Below are positions 35,862 to 43,668 of a DNA stretch of 64,000 nucleotides, piece after piece; position 1 is the first letter of the stretch; every line of letters starts with the position of its first letter. The DNA is taken from the NCBI RefSeq assembly GCF_001421565.1, contig NZ_LMKQ01000002.1:310001-374000 (forward strand), read 5' to 3'. Under the pieces are notes generated by a model, which worked only from the letters and a program-made list of their open reading frames with translations, ran no database searches and was not told the origin of the DNA. Both the position numbers and the translations under genes were made by a program. The stretch comes from Agromyces sp. Leaf222 (GTDB lineage: Bacteria; Actinomycetota; Actinomycetes; Actinomycetales; Microbacteriaceae).

Positions 35862-37073
35862 TCAGCGGCGGGGCGCCCTCAGCTCGGCGCGGCCGAGGGC
35901 GTTGAGGTGGACCTCGTCGGGGCCGTCGGCCAGGCGCAGCGAGCGGGCGCCGGCGAACATCTCGGCGAGGGGCTGGTCGCTCGAGAGTCCGGCGGCGCCG
36001 AAGAGCTGGATGGCGCGGTCGAGGATCTGCTGCACGGCGCGGGGCACGGCGATCTTGATGGCCTGGATCTCGGTCATCGCCTTGCGGTTGCCGACGGTGT
36101 CCATGAGCCAGGCGGTCTTCAGCACGAGCAGGCGCAGCGACTCGACCTGGATGCGGGACTCGGCGACCCATTCGCGCACGACGCCCTGCTCGGCCAGCGG
36201 GCGGCCGAACGCGACGCGGGTGTTCGCGCGCTCCTGCACGAGGGCGAGGGCGCGTTCGGCCATGCCGATGGCGCGCATGCAGTGGTGGATGCGTCCGGGC
36301 CCGAGGCGGGCCTGCGCGATCGCGAACCCCTCGCCCTCACCGGCGATGAGGTTCGTCGCGGGCACGCGCACGTCGTCGAACGCGATCTCGGCGTGGCCGC
36401 CGTGGTCGCGGTCGTCGTAGCCGAACACGGTGAGCGGGCGGATGATGCGCACTCCGGGGGTGTCGCGGGGCACGAGGATCATCGACTGCCGACGGTGGCG
36501 CTCGGCATCGGGGTCGGTCTGCCCCATGACGATGAAGATCGCGGCATCCGGGTTCATCGCGCCCGTCGACCACCACTTGCGGCCGGTGATGACGTACGAG
36601 TCGCCATCGCGACGGATGCGGGTGGCGATGTTCGTGGCGTCGCTGGACGCGACATCCGGCTCGGTCATGCAGAACGACGAGCGGATCTGCCCCCCGAGCA
36701 GCGGGTCGAGCCACTCGGCCTGCTGCTCGGGCGTGCCGAAGTCGGCGAGCACCTCCATGTTGCCGGTGTCGGGTGCGGCGCAGTTGAAGGCGACGGGCGC
36801 GAGCCGCGGCGACCAGCCCGTGGCCTCGGCGAGGGGCGCGTACTGCACGTTCGTCAGGCCCGCCCCGCGCTCGCCGGGGAGGAAGAGGTTCCACAGCCTC
36901 TCGGCGCGGGCGGCCGTGCGCAGTTCGTCGACGACGGGCCGGAACCGCCACTCGCCGGGCGTCGCGGCGAGCTGCTCGTCGAGCACCCGCTCGGCCGGGA
37001 TCGCCCGCTCGTGCACGAAAGCCTCGACCCGGTCGATGAGGTCGAGCGTGCGCTGGTCGTGGCTGAAATCCAT
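35862..37073 (-). CDS. Acyl-CoA dehydrogenase, ACAD11-like
   Basis: A 403-residue FAD enzyme. FAD motifs FCMTEPDVASSDATNI and ITGRKWWSTGAMNPDA are intact; IQLFGAAGLSSDQPLAEMFAG and RSLRLADGPDEVHL are diagnostic for the ACAD10/11 and FadE-type enzymes paired with APH kinases. Only three bases separate it from the kinase gene. In ACAD11 the kinase and dehydrogenase are fused and act on 4-hydroxyacyl-CoA. Confidence 0.88.
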   Translation of the reverse strand: MDFSHDQRTLDLIDRVEAFVHERAIPAERVLDEQLAATPGEWRFRPVVDELRTAARAERLWNLFLPGERGAGLTNVQYAPLAEATGWSPRLAPVAFNCAAPDTGNMEVLADFGTPEQQAEWLDPLLGGQIRSSFCMTEPDVASSDATNIATRIRRDGDSYVITGRKWWSTGAMNPDAAIFIVMGQTDPDAERHRRQSMILVPRDTPGVRIIRPLTVFGYDDRDHGGHAEIAFDDVRVPATNLIAGEGEGFAIAQARLGPGRIHHCMRAIGMAERALALVQERANTRVAFGRPLAEQGVVREWVAESRIQVESLRLLVLKTAWLMDTVGNRKAMTEIQAIKIAVPRAVQQILDRAIQLFGAAGLSSDQPLAEMFAGARSLRLADGPDEVHLNALGRAELRAPRR

Positions 37074-37076
37074 GCG

Positions 37077-38183
37077 TCAGACTCCCGTGGTGGTCGAGTT
37101 CGTGGTGGTCGAGTTCGTGGTGGTCGAATCGGTGGTGTGGCCAAGCCCGGTGCTCGCGAGCGGTTCGACGAGCTGGCCGATGCGGTCGAAGCCCTCGCCG
37201 AGGGTCTGCCCCTGGCGGTAGCGGTAGTGGATGCCCTCGAGGATCACGGCGAGTTTGTAGGCCGCGAACGCCCGGTACCAGGTGAGGTCGGGGGTGCGGA
37301 TTCCGGCGGCCTGCGCGTAGTGGTCGACGAGTTCGTCGAACTCGGGGTACCCGGCAGCGGGGTCGACGGCGCTGCGGGTGAGGCCGACGGCATCGGGCGC
37401 GAGCGAGGCGATGTTCCAGTACATGCCGAGCATGCCGAGGTCGACGAGCGGGTCGCCGAGGGTCGCCATCTCCCAGTCGAGGATCGCCGCGATGCGGGGC
37501 GCGTCGGCCGGTCCGGCGATGATCGCGTTGTCGAGACGGTAGTCGCCGTGCACGATGCCGCTGCGGATGTCGCCCGCCGGCGGCATCCGCTCTTCCAGCC
37601 GTTGCTGCAGCCGGTCGAGCTCGGGCAGCTCGCGGCTGCGGGATGCCTCGAGCTGCCGCCGCCAGGTGCGCAGCTGCCGGTCGAGGTAGCCGTCGGGGCG
37701 GCCGAAGTCGGCGAGGCCGACGGATGCCGCGTCGAGCGTGTGCAGTCGCGCGAGGGTCGCGGCGAACTCGAGCCCGAGCCCGTGCAGCCCGGATGCCGTG
37801 TAGTCGGCGTTCTGTCGCGGGCTCGCGAGCACGACGCCGTCGACGACGTGCATGACGAAGAACGGGGTGCCCGTGACGCGGGCCGCCTCGGTGTCGTCGA
37901 CGAGGTCGACCGCGGGCGGCACCGGCACGCCCGACCCCGCGAGCGCGCTGATCACGCGGTGCTCGCGGCCCATGTCGTGGGCGCTGGCGAGCACGTGGCC
38001 GAGGGGCGGGCGCCGCACGATGAGGGGCACGCGCGGGCCGTCGACGCGATAGGTGAGGTTGCTGCGCCCCCCGGCGATGAGGGTCGCGGTCTGCGCCTCG
38101 GCCGGGCCGCCGACGAGATTGGGGTGCGCCTCGGAGAGCCACTCGGAGAAGCCCGCGAGGTTCAGCCCTGGGGTGTCGGTCAT
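37077..38183 (-). CDS. APH-like kinase (phosphotransferase family; LvaA/ACAD11 kinase-like)
   Basis: A 368-residue protein; GGAAAGG before the ATG. Nucleotide loop GGRSNLTYRV, catalytic loop IVHGDYRLDN (about 226-235) and metal site ILDWEMATLGDP are present. Such kinases are paired with ACAD11-type dehydrogenases; characterised members phosphorylate the hydroxyl of 4-hydroxyacyl-CoA. The C-terminus ends in three TTTNS-type units, encoded by a 15-bp tandem repeat. Operator site 3 is 80 bp upstream. Confidence 0.85.
   Translation of the reverse strand: MTDTPGLNLAGFSEWLSEAHPNLVGGPAEAQTATLIAGGRSNLTYRVDGPRVPLIVRRPPLGHVLASAHDMGREHRVISALAGSGVPVPPAVDLVDDTEAARVTGTPFFVMHVVDGVVLASPRQNADYTASGLHGLGLEFAATLARLHTLDAASVGLADFGRPDGYLDRQLRTWRRQLEASRSRELPELDRLQQRLEERMPPAGDIRSGIVHGDYRLDNAIIAGPADAPRIAAILDWEMATLGDPLVDLGMLGMYWNIASLAPDAVGLTRSAVDPAAGYPEFDELVDHYAQAAGIRTPDLTWYRAFAAYKLAVILEGIHYRYRQGQTLGEGFDRIGQLVEPLASTGLGHTTDSTTTNSTTTNSTTTGV
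37087..37131 (-). repeat. 15-bp coding tandem repeat at the kinase C-terminus
   Basis: Three units of GTGGTGGTCGAGTTC (plus strand; last unit slightly changed) encode D/N-S-T-T-T on the minus strand. Copy number is likely to vary between strains. Confidence 0.8.
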
Positions 38184-38263
38184 CGTCGATCGCCTTTCCG
38201 GCACCGCCGTGGTGCCCGCACCTGCGGTGCGTACCCGAGCACGTGAGCGGCTCGTCGTGACAG

Positions 38264-38283
38264 CATACCGCGCGGTCGGTATG
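38264..38283 (-). promoter_or_regulatory. Operator site 3 (CATACCG-N6-CGGTATG)
   Basis: Read on the minus strand, CATACCG, spacer ACCGCG, CGGTATG. The whole 20 bp is identical to site 4 at 44898-44917. It precedes the kinase-ACAD-ligase operon by 80 bp. Confidence 0.82.
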
Positions 38284-38324
38284 TTCGGGAACCGGATGCC
38301 GCGGCATCCGCTCAACCGGTGCCT

Positions 38325-38747
38325 TCAGGCGAGCAGGCGGGCCTCGATCTCGGAACGGATGCCGCCCGGGATCGGCACCGGCCGACGCGTCGCCGCATCG
38401 ACGAACACGTGCACGAAGCGGCCCTCGGCGATCGCCTCCGTCTCGCCTGCGCGGTGGATGCCGAGCGACCACGTGATGCTCGACGAGCCCAGGCGCTCGA
38501 CGCCGATCGCAACCTCGAGCGGTTCGGGGAACGACGCCGACGCGCGGAACTCGCAGTTCGATGACACGACGAGCCCGATCGGCTCGTCGCCGAGCGGATC
38601 GAGGCCGGCGTGCTCGATCATCCACGTGTTCACGGCCGTGTCCATGGCCTCGTAGTAGACGGTGTTGTTCACGTGCCCGTACTGGTCGTTGTCGTTCCAG
38701 CGCGTGGTGAACGGGCGGCGCTCGGGTCGGTGCGTCATCGTCGGCAC
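38325..38747 (-). CDS. Acyl-CoA thioesterase (4HBT/hotdog family)
   Basis: A 140-residue hotdog protein. RWNDNDQYGHVNNTVYYEAMD is the 4HBT signature with the catalytic Asp (given in parts: NDNDQYGHVNN). It starts at GTG 38747 (or ATG 38738), four bases from the TetR stop, so both are one operon. It hydrolyses acyl-CoA and may relieve CoA trapping. Confidence 0.85.
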   Translation of the reverse strand: MPTMTHRPERRPFTTRWNDNDQYGHVNNTVYYEAMDTAVNTWMIEHAGLDPLGDEPIGLVVSSNCEFRASASFPEPLEVAIGVERLGSSSITWSLGIHRAGETEAIAEGRFVHVFVDAATRRPVPIPGGIRSEIEARLLA

Positions 38748-38750
38748 CCG

Positions 38751-39395
38751 TCAGTCCGCCCGGAGCAGGATGCGGAACGCGCGCCGTGCGCGAGCCTCGC
38801 TCGGGGTGTCGCCCGCGATGAGGTCGGCGTAGGTGAACGACTCCGAGACGCGCACGAGCAGGTACGCGAGTTCGTCGGTGGAGATGGCGCCGCCGAGCGG
38901 GCGATCGCCGAGTTCGCGCTCGACGAGCCAGCGCGCCGTGGCGACGTAGCGGCGCTGGATCTCGCTCTCGGTGGTGGTGAGCAGGCGCAGTGCCCTGGCG
39001 GGCTCGCGGCGCAGGAAGTCGCGGAAGTAGTCGGCGCTGATGAGCGCCCCGGCGAAGCTCGACAGCTGCTCGGCGACGCGCTCTGCGCCGTGCAGCGACT
39101 CGGTCGCGTGCTCCGAGAGCACGAGCGTCGGCGCGGCGAGCGACCACAGCACCTCGCTGAGCAGGGCATCGCGGTTGCCGACCCAGCGGAACAGCGACGT
39201 GCGGTCGACGCCGAGGGTCGTCGCGAGGGAGCCCATGTCGATGCGCCGACCGCTGATGAAGGTCTCACGGGCGAGCTCGAAGGCGCGCACCGCGTCGGCG
39301 TGGGCGCCGTCGGCGAGGCGCTCGGAGAGCCACGAGGGTGCGGCACGCAGGCCCACCTCGGCGATCTCGTGGGTGGTTCCGGTCGTCGTCGGCAT
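38751..39395 (-). CDS. QsdR-family TetR regulator
   Basis: A 214-residue protein. The HTH is at about residues 45-80 (ISGRRIDMGSLATTLGVDRT and SLFRWVGNRDALL). The C-terminal TTTESEIQRRYVATARWL and FTYADLIAG are typical of QsdR-type regulators. It heads the thioesterase operon and is divergent from an acyl-CoA dehydrogenase; a 26-bp palindrome lies between. Confidence 0.82.
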   Translation of the reverse strand: MPTTTGTTHEIAEVGLRAAPSWLSERLADGAHADAVRAFELARETFISGRRIDMGSLATTLGVDRTSLFRWVGNRDALLSEVLWSLAAPTLVLSEHATESLHGAERVAEQLSSFAGALISADYFRDFLRREPARALRLLTTTESEIQRRYVATARWLVERELGDRPLGGAISTDELAYLLVRVSESFTYADLIAGDTPSEARARRAFRILLRAD

Positions 39396-39427
39396 GCCGG
39401 AACTCTAACCCTCCTTCGAGGATTCAC

Positions 39428-39453
39428 ATGCAACATTCTGGAAAATGATGCAT
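39428..39453. promoter_or_regulatory. Palindromic operator candidate of the QsdR-like regulator
   Basis: ATGCAACATT (39428-39437), spacer CTGGAA, AATGATGCAT (39444-39453). Nine of ten arm positions pair. It lies between the divergent TetR and acyl-CoA dehydrogenase genes and differs clearly from the CATACCG operator. Confidence 0.7.
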
Positions 39454-39485
39454 AGTGGACGTGTTCACCGACGAACGGAGAAGCG

Positions 39486-40766
39486 ATGACGCTCACACTC
39501 GACCCGCAGTCCACTGCCGGCAGCCCTTCCGACGACGCAGCCGGCGCGACCGCAGGCGCCGTGACGGCCGGCACCCCGGCCGCCGTGCTCGACGCCGACT
39601 TCTACGGTTTCATGCGCCGGCTCACCCCCGTGGAGCAGGCCTCGGTCGCCGAGATCCGCGACTACCTCGAGCGCGAGGTGCGCCCCGGCGCCGACGACCG
39701 GTGGGAGGCGACGACGAGCCCCCGCCACCTCATTCCGGGCTTCGCCGAGCTCGGGCTCTTCGGCTCGGGCATCCCCGAGGTCGCGCACTTCGAGAACTCC
39801 GCCGTCTACCGCGGCTGGGTCGCCCTCGAGATCGCCCGCGTCGACCCGTCGACCGCGACCTTCATCGGCGTGCACTCCGGTCTCGCGATGAACGCGATCG
39901 CCGTCGGCGGCTCGCCCGAGCAGCAGCACGAGTGGCTCGCGCCCATGGCCCGGGGCGAGCTCATCGGCGCGTTCGGGCTCACCGAGCCGCTGCACGGCTC
40001 CGACACCGCGAAGGGCCTCGAGACCACCGCGACCCGTCGCACGACCGCCGACGGCACCGACGAGTGGGTGCTGAACGGCGCCAAGCGCTGGATCGGCAAC
40101 GCGACCTTCGCCGACGTCGTCGTCATCTGGGCGCGCGACACGGCCGACGACCAGGTCAAGGGCTTCCTCGTGCGCCAGCCCGCCACCGGCTTCACCGCCA
40201 CGAAGATCGAGCGCAAGCAGTCGCTCCGCGCCGTCGAGAACGCCGACATCGTGCTCGAGGACGTCATCGTGCCCGAGTCCGACCGGCTGCAGCAGATCCA
40301 CGGCTTCCGCGACGTCGCGATCGTGCTGCGACTGACCCGAGCGGATGTCGCGTGGCAGGCGATCGGCGTCGCCGTCGGCGCCTACGAGGCCGCCCTCGCC
40401 TACACGAAGACCCGCGTGCAGTTCGGCAAGCCGATCGCCTCGTTCCAGCTCGTGCAGCAGAAGCTCGCCGACTCGCTCGCCGACATCACGGCGTCGATCG
40501 CGCTCTGCGTGCGGGTGAGCGAGATGCTCGACGAGGACGCCCAGAAGGACCACCACTCGGCCATGGCCAAGGCCTTCGCCACGAAGAAGATGCGCGAGGT
40601 CGTCGCCCGCAGCCGCGAGCTCATGGGCGGCAACGGCATCCAACTCGACCACGGCGCCGCACGCTTCTTCGCCGACGCCGAGGCCGTCTACACCTTCGAG
40701 GGCACCTACGACATGAACACGCTCATCGTCGGCCGAGCCATCACGGGCATCGCCGCGTTCGTCTGA
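39486..40766 (+). CDS. Acyl-CoA dehydrogenase, glutaryl-CoA-dehydrogenase-like
   Basis: A 426-residue enzyme with a 35-residue Ala/Gly-rich start. FGLTEPLHGSDTAKGLETTA and NGAKRWIGNA bind FAD; the catalytic Glu is in YTFEGTYDMNTLIVGRAITG, as in glutaryl-CoA dehydrogenase. GGAGAA precedes the ATG. It is divergent from the QsdR-like regulator and followed at 165 bp by a thiolase. Confidence 0.88.
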   Translation: MTLTLDPQSTAGSPSDDAAGATAGAVTAGTPAAVLDADFYGFMRRLTPVEQASVAEIRDYLEREVRPGADDRWEATTSPRHLIPGFAELGLFGSGIPEVAHFENSAVYRGWVALEIARVDPSTATFIGVHSGLAMNAIAVGGSPEQQHEWLAPMARGELIGAFGLTEPLHGSDTAKGLETTATRRTTADGTDEWVLNGAKRWIGNATFADVVVIWARDTADDQVKGFLVRQPATGFTATKIERKQSLRAVENADIVLEDVIVPESDRLQQIHGFRDVAIVLRLTRADVAWQAIGVAVGAYEAALAYTKTRVQFGKPIASFQLVQQKLADSLADITASIALCVRVSEMLDEDAQKDHHSAMAKAFATKKMREVVARSRELMGGNGIQLDHGAARFFADAEAVYTFEGTYDMNTLIVGRAITGIAAFV

Positions 40767-40779
40767 GCGAGCGGATGCC

Positions 40780-40858
40780 GGTCGAGTAGGCGCCCCGGCG
40801 CCGTATCGAGACCAGCAACCGCACAGGCCTCGATACGCGGCTCCGCCACTACTCGACC
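40780..40858. repeat. REP-like palindrome, short copy
   Basis: Outer arms GGTCGAGTAG (40780-40789) and CTACTCGACC (40849-40858), inner arms CGTATCGAG (40802-40810) and CTCGATACG (40829-40837). Same design as the two copies at 42191-42392, in the gap between ACAD and thiolase genes. Confidence 0.85.
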
Positions 40859-40931
40859 AGCGACGCCGCCCCGCGACATCCGCTCGCCCACCCCACCCGA
40901 CCCGAGAACCCACGCCTGAGGAGACCGCCGC

Positions 40932-42170
40932 ATGACCGAGGCCTACATCGTCGCCACCGCCCGCTCGCCCATCGGCCGCGCCCGCAAGGGGTCGCTCGCC
41001 GGCCTCCGCGGCGACGACCTCACCGCGCGCATGGTCGAAGCCGCGCTCGCCAAGGTGCCAGGGCTCGACCCGACCCGCGTCGAGGACCTCATGCTCGGCT
41101 GCGGCATGCCGGGCGGCGAGCAGGGCATGAACATGGCCCGCATCGTTGCCGTGCTGCTCGGCCTCGACGGCGTGCCGGGCACGACCGTCAACCGCTACTG
41201 CTCGTCGAGCCTGCAGACCACGCGCATGGCGTTCCACGCGATCAAGGCTGGCGAGGGCGACGTGTTCGTGTCGGCGGGGGTCGAGTCGGTCTCGAACATG
41301 GGCGTCGGCTCGAGCGACTACATCCCGGGTGCGAAGCTCACGAACGCCCGCTTCGACGACGCCATCGCGCGCACCGAGGCGCGGGCAGCAGGTGGGGCGG
41401 ATGCCGCGGGCCTGCGCCCCTGGCGCGACCCGCGTCTCGACGGGCTGCTGCCCGACGCGTACATCGCCATGGGCCAGACGGCCGAGAACGTCGCGGAGCT
41501 CCGCGGCGTCACCCGCGACGAGCAGGACGCCTTCGCGGCCCGCAGCCAGCAGCGCGCCGAGGCCGCGATCGCCTCTGGATTCTGGGCGAACGACATCACC
41601 CCCGTGACGCTCGACGACGGCACGGTGGTCTCGGCCGACGACGGCCCGCGCGCCGGCGTCACGATCGAGGCGCTCGCCGGGCTCGACCCGGTGTTCCGCC
41701 CCGACGGCACCGTGACCGCCGGAAACTGCTGCCCGCTCAACGACGGCGCGGCCGCCGTGGTCGTGGTCTCCGACCGCATCGTCGACGAGCTCGGCCTGCA
41801 GCCGCTCGCCCGTATCGTCTCCACCGGGGTCAGCGGACTCTCGCCTGAGATCATGGGCCTCGGACCCGTCGAGGCCTCGCGCCTGGCCCTCACTCGCGCC
41901 GGTCTCTCGATCGACGACATCGACCTCGTCGAGCTCAACGAGGCGTTCGCGGCGCAGGTGATCCCGTCGGCGCGCGAGCTCGGCATCGACGAGTCGCGCC
42001 TGAACGTGCACGGCGGCGCGATCGCCGTCGGACACCCGTTCGGCATGACCGGCGCCCGCATCACGTCCACCCTCATCAACGGGCTCGCCGCGACCGGCGG
42101 CCGCTACGGCCTCGAGACGATGTGCGTCGGCGGCGGCCAGGGCATGGCCCTCGTGCTCGAGCGCGTGTAG
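40932..42170 (+). CDS. Acetyl-CoA C-acyltransferase (thiolase)
   Basis: A 412-residue thiolase. Nucleophilic Cys in VNRYCSSSLQT (about 92), CoA/His motif GGAIAVGHPFGMTGA (about 357-371) and second Cys in CVGGGQGMA. FadA-type chain-shortening or, with a keto-acid, condensation. It ends the acyl-CoA dehydrogenase gene run; REP-like elements flank both sides. Confidence 0.9.
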   Translation: MTEAYIVATARSPIGRARKGSLAGLRGDDLTARMVEAALAKVPGLDPTRVEDLMLGCGMPGGEQGMNMARIVAVLLGLDGVPGTTVNRYCSSSLQTTRMAFHAIKAGEGDVFVSAGVESVSNMGVGSSDYIPGAKLTNARFDDAIARTEARAAGGADAAGLRPWRDPRLDGLLPDAYIAMGQTAENVAELRGVTRDEQDAFAARSQQRAEAAIASGFWANDITPVTLDDGTVVSADDGPRAGVTIEALAGLDPVFRPDGTVTAGNCCPLNDGAAAVVVVSDRIVDELGLQPLARIVSTGVSGLSPEIMGLGPVEASRLALTRAGLSIDDIDLVELNEAFAAQVIPSARELGIDESRLNVHGGAIAVGHPFGMTGARITSTLINGLAATGGRYGLETMCVGGGQGMALVLERV

Positions 42171-42190
42171 GCGCGTCCGCCGGTCTCGCC

Positions 42191-42285
42191 GGTCGAGTAG
42201 GCCGCGCGCGGAGCGAGCAGCCGTATCGAGACCCGTTCGAGTTGGGTCTCGATACGCGTGCTCCTGCGTCGCGCGCTACTCGAGC
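42191..42285. repeat. REP-like palindrome, tandem copy 1
   Basis: A 95-bp element. Outer arms GGTCGAGTAG (42191-42200) and CTACTCGAGC (to about 42285), inner arms CGTATCGAG and CTCGATACG. It is followed 107 bp later by a near-identical copy. Confidence 0.85.
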
Positions 42286-42297
42286 CGTGGCCTCGCC

Positions 42298-42392
42298 GGT
42301 CGAGTAGGCCGCGAGCGGAGCGAGCAGCCGTATCGAGGCCCGTTCGGGTTGGGTCTCGATACGCGTGCTCCTGCGTCGCGCGCTACTCGACC
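42298..42392. repeat. REP-like palindrome, tandem copy 2
   Basis: A 95-bp copy with GGTCGAGTAG (42298-42307) and CTACTCGACC (42383-42392). Its right arm carries, on the minus strand, the last codons and TAG stop of the MaoC-like gene. Confidence 0.85.
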
Positions 42393-42874
42393 GGCGGTCT
42401 CGCCGGCACGATGAGCGTCACCCACTGGGCGATCAGCGCCGGGCGGTCGGAGCCCTCGATCTCGACCGTGAGGTCCTGCACCACCCGGATGCCGCTGCCG
42501 GTGCGCTCGGCCGACGCGAGCGTCCCGACGGCTCGCACGCACGACCCGGCGGTGACCGGCTGGAGGAACCGCACCTTCTCGAAGCCGTAGTTCACGCCCA
42601 TGGCGACGCCGTCGACCTCGAGCAGCGGGGTGGCGAGCGCGGTGAGCAGCGACAGCGTGAGGAACCCGTGAGCGATCGGGGCGCCGAAGGGTCCGGCGGC
42701 GGCCCGCTCGACGTCGACGTGGATCCACTGGTGGTCGTCCGTGGCATCCGCGAACCGCTCGATGCGGGCCTGGTCGACCTCGAACCAGGCGCCGGGGCCG
42801 ATGGCCGTGCCGACCGCGTCGAGCAGGTCGGCGGGCGAGGCGAGCCGGAGCGGGGAGACGGGCGTCGCGCTCAT
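42383..42874 (-). CDS. MaoC-like (R)-enoyl-CoA hydratase
   Basis: A 163-residue MaoC-type hotdog protein. The catalytic Asp/His motif is FADATDDHQWIHVD; AAAGPFGAPIAHGFLTLSLL is the second conserved block. Its ATG overlaps the FabG-like stop (ATGA). The final residues PPVE and the TAG come from a REP-like repeat arm. It hydrates trans-2-enoyl-CoA. Confidence 0.87.
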   Translation of the reverse strand: MSATPVSPLRLASPADLLDAVGTAIGPGAWFEVDQARIERFADATDDHQWIHVDVERAAAGPFGAPIAHGFLTLSLLTALATPLLEVDGVAMGVNYGFEKVRFLQPVTAGSCVRAVGTLASAERTGSGIRVVQDLTVEIEGSDRPALIAQWVTLIVPARPPVE

Positions 42875-43620
42875 GCCTTCGGCCCGCCCGCCACGTAGAG
42901 CACCTGGCCCGAGACGAAGGACGCGGCATCCGAGCAGAAGAACGACACGGCGGCCGCGACATCCTCTGGCTGGCCGACGCGGCCGACCGGGATCTCCTTG
43001 GCCGCGCCCTCGAGCAGCTGCTCGTTCGTGATGCCCATGCGCTCGGCCGTCTGGCGCAGCATGTCGGTCGCGATGAAGCCGGGAGCGACCGAGTTCGCGG
43101 TCACGTTGTAGCGGCCGAGCTCGATCGCGAGCGTCTTCGTGAAGCCCTGCATGCCGGCCTTCGCGGCGGCGTAGTTGGCCTGGCCGCGGTTGCCGAGCGC
43201 CGAGGTACTCGAGAGGTTCACGATGCGGCCCCACTTCGCCTCGACCTGGTGTGCCTGCACGGCCCTCGTCATGAGGAACGCGCCGCGCAGGTGCACGCCG
43301 AGCACGGCGTCCCAGTCGTCGTCGGTCATCTTGAAGAGCAGGTTGTCGCGCAGGATGCCGGCGTTGTTCACGAGGATGGTCGGCGCCCCGAGCTCGTCGG
43401 CGACGCGGGTGACGGCAGCCGCGACGGCGGCCGAGTCGGCGACGTTCGCGCCGACCGCGATCGCGCGGCCCCCGTCGGCCTCGATGGCGGCGACGGTCTC
43501 GGCGCAGGATGCCGCGTCGAGGTCGAGCACGGCGACGGCATAACCGTCGGCGGCGAGTCGGCGGGCGGTCGCGGCTCCGATGCCGCGCGCGGCTCCGGTG
43601 ACGATGGCGGTGCGGGTCAT
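42871..43620 (-). CDS. FabG-like SDR (3-oxoacyl reductase/3-hydroxyacyl-CoA dehydrogenase)
   Basis: A 249-residue SDR: TGAARGIG (about 9-16), NNAGIL, catalytic NLSSTSALG and YAAAK. It pairs with the MaoC-like protein, together the (R)-specific branch of beta-oxidation or its reverse. Confidence 0.86.
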   Translation of the reverse strand: MTRTAIVTGAARGIGAATARRLAADGYAVAVLDLDAASCAETVAAIEADGGRAIAVGANVADSAAVAAAVTRVADELGAPTILVNNAGILRDNLLFKMTDDDWDAVLGVHLRGAFLMTRAVQAHQVEAKWGRIVNLSSTSALGNRGQANYAAAKAGMQGFTKTLAIELGRYNVTANSVAPGFIATDMLRQTAERMGITNEQLLEGAAKEIPVGRVGQPEDVAAAVSFFCSDAASFVSGQVLYVAGGPKA

Positions 43621-43668
43621 GCGTCGTTCCTTTCGTGGGGTGGTTCGGCGGGGCCTGCCGGAGCGGGG

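Noticed and set aside
36337..39465. Long minus-strand and plus-strand frames of 780-936 codons across 36-39 kb
   Set aside because: Low-complexity Arg/His-rich translations that overlap the well-supported kinase, ACAD and TetR genes.
42191..42392. Two near-identical repeats that could be a CRISPR array or IS ends
   Set aside because: Each copy is itself a palindrome, there are only two in tandem, and there is no transposase or cas gene nearby.
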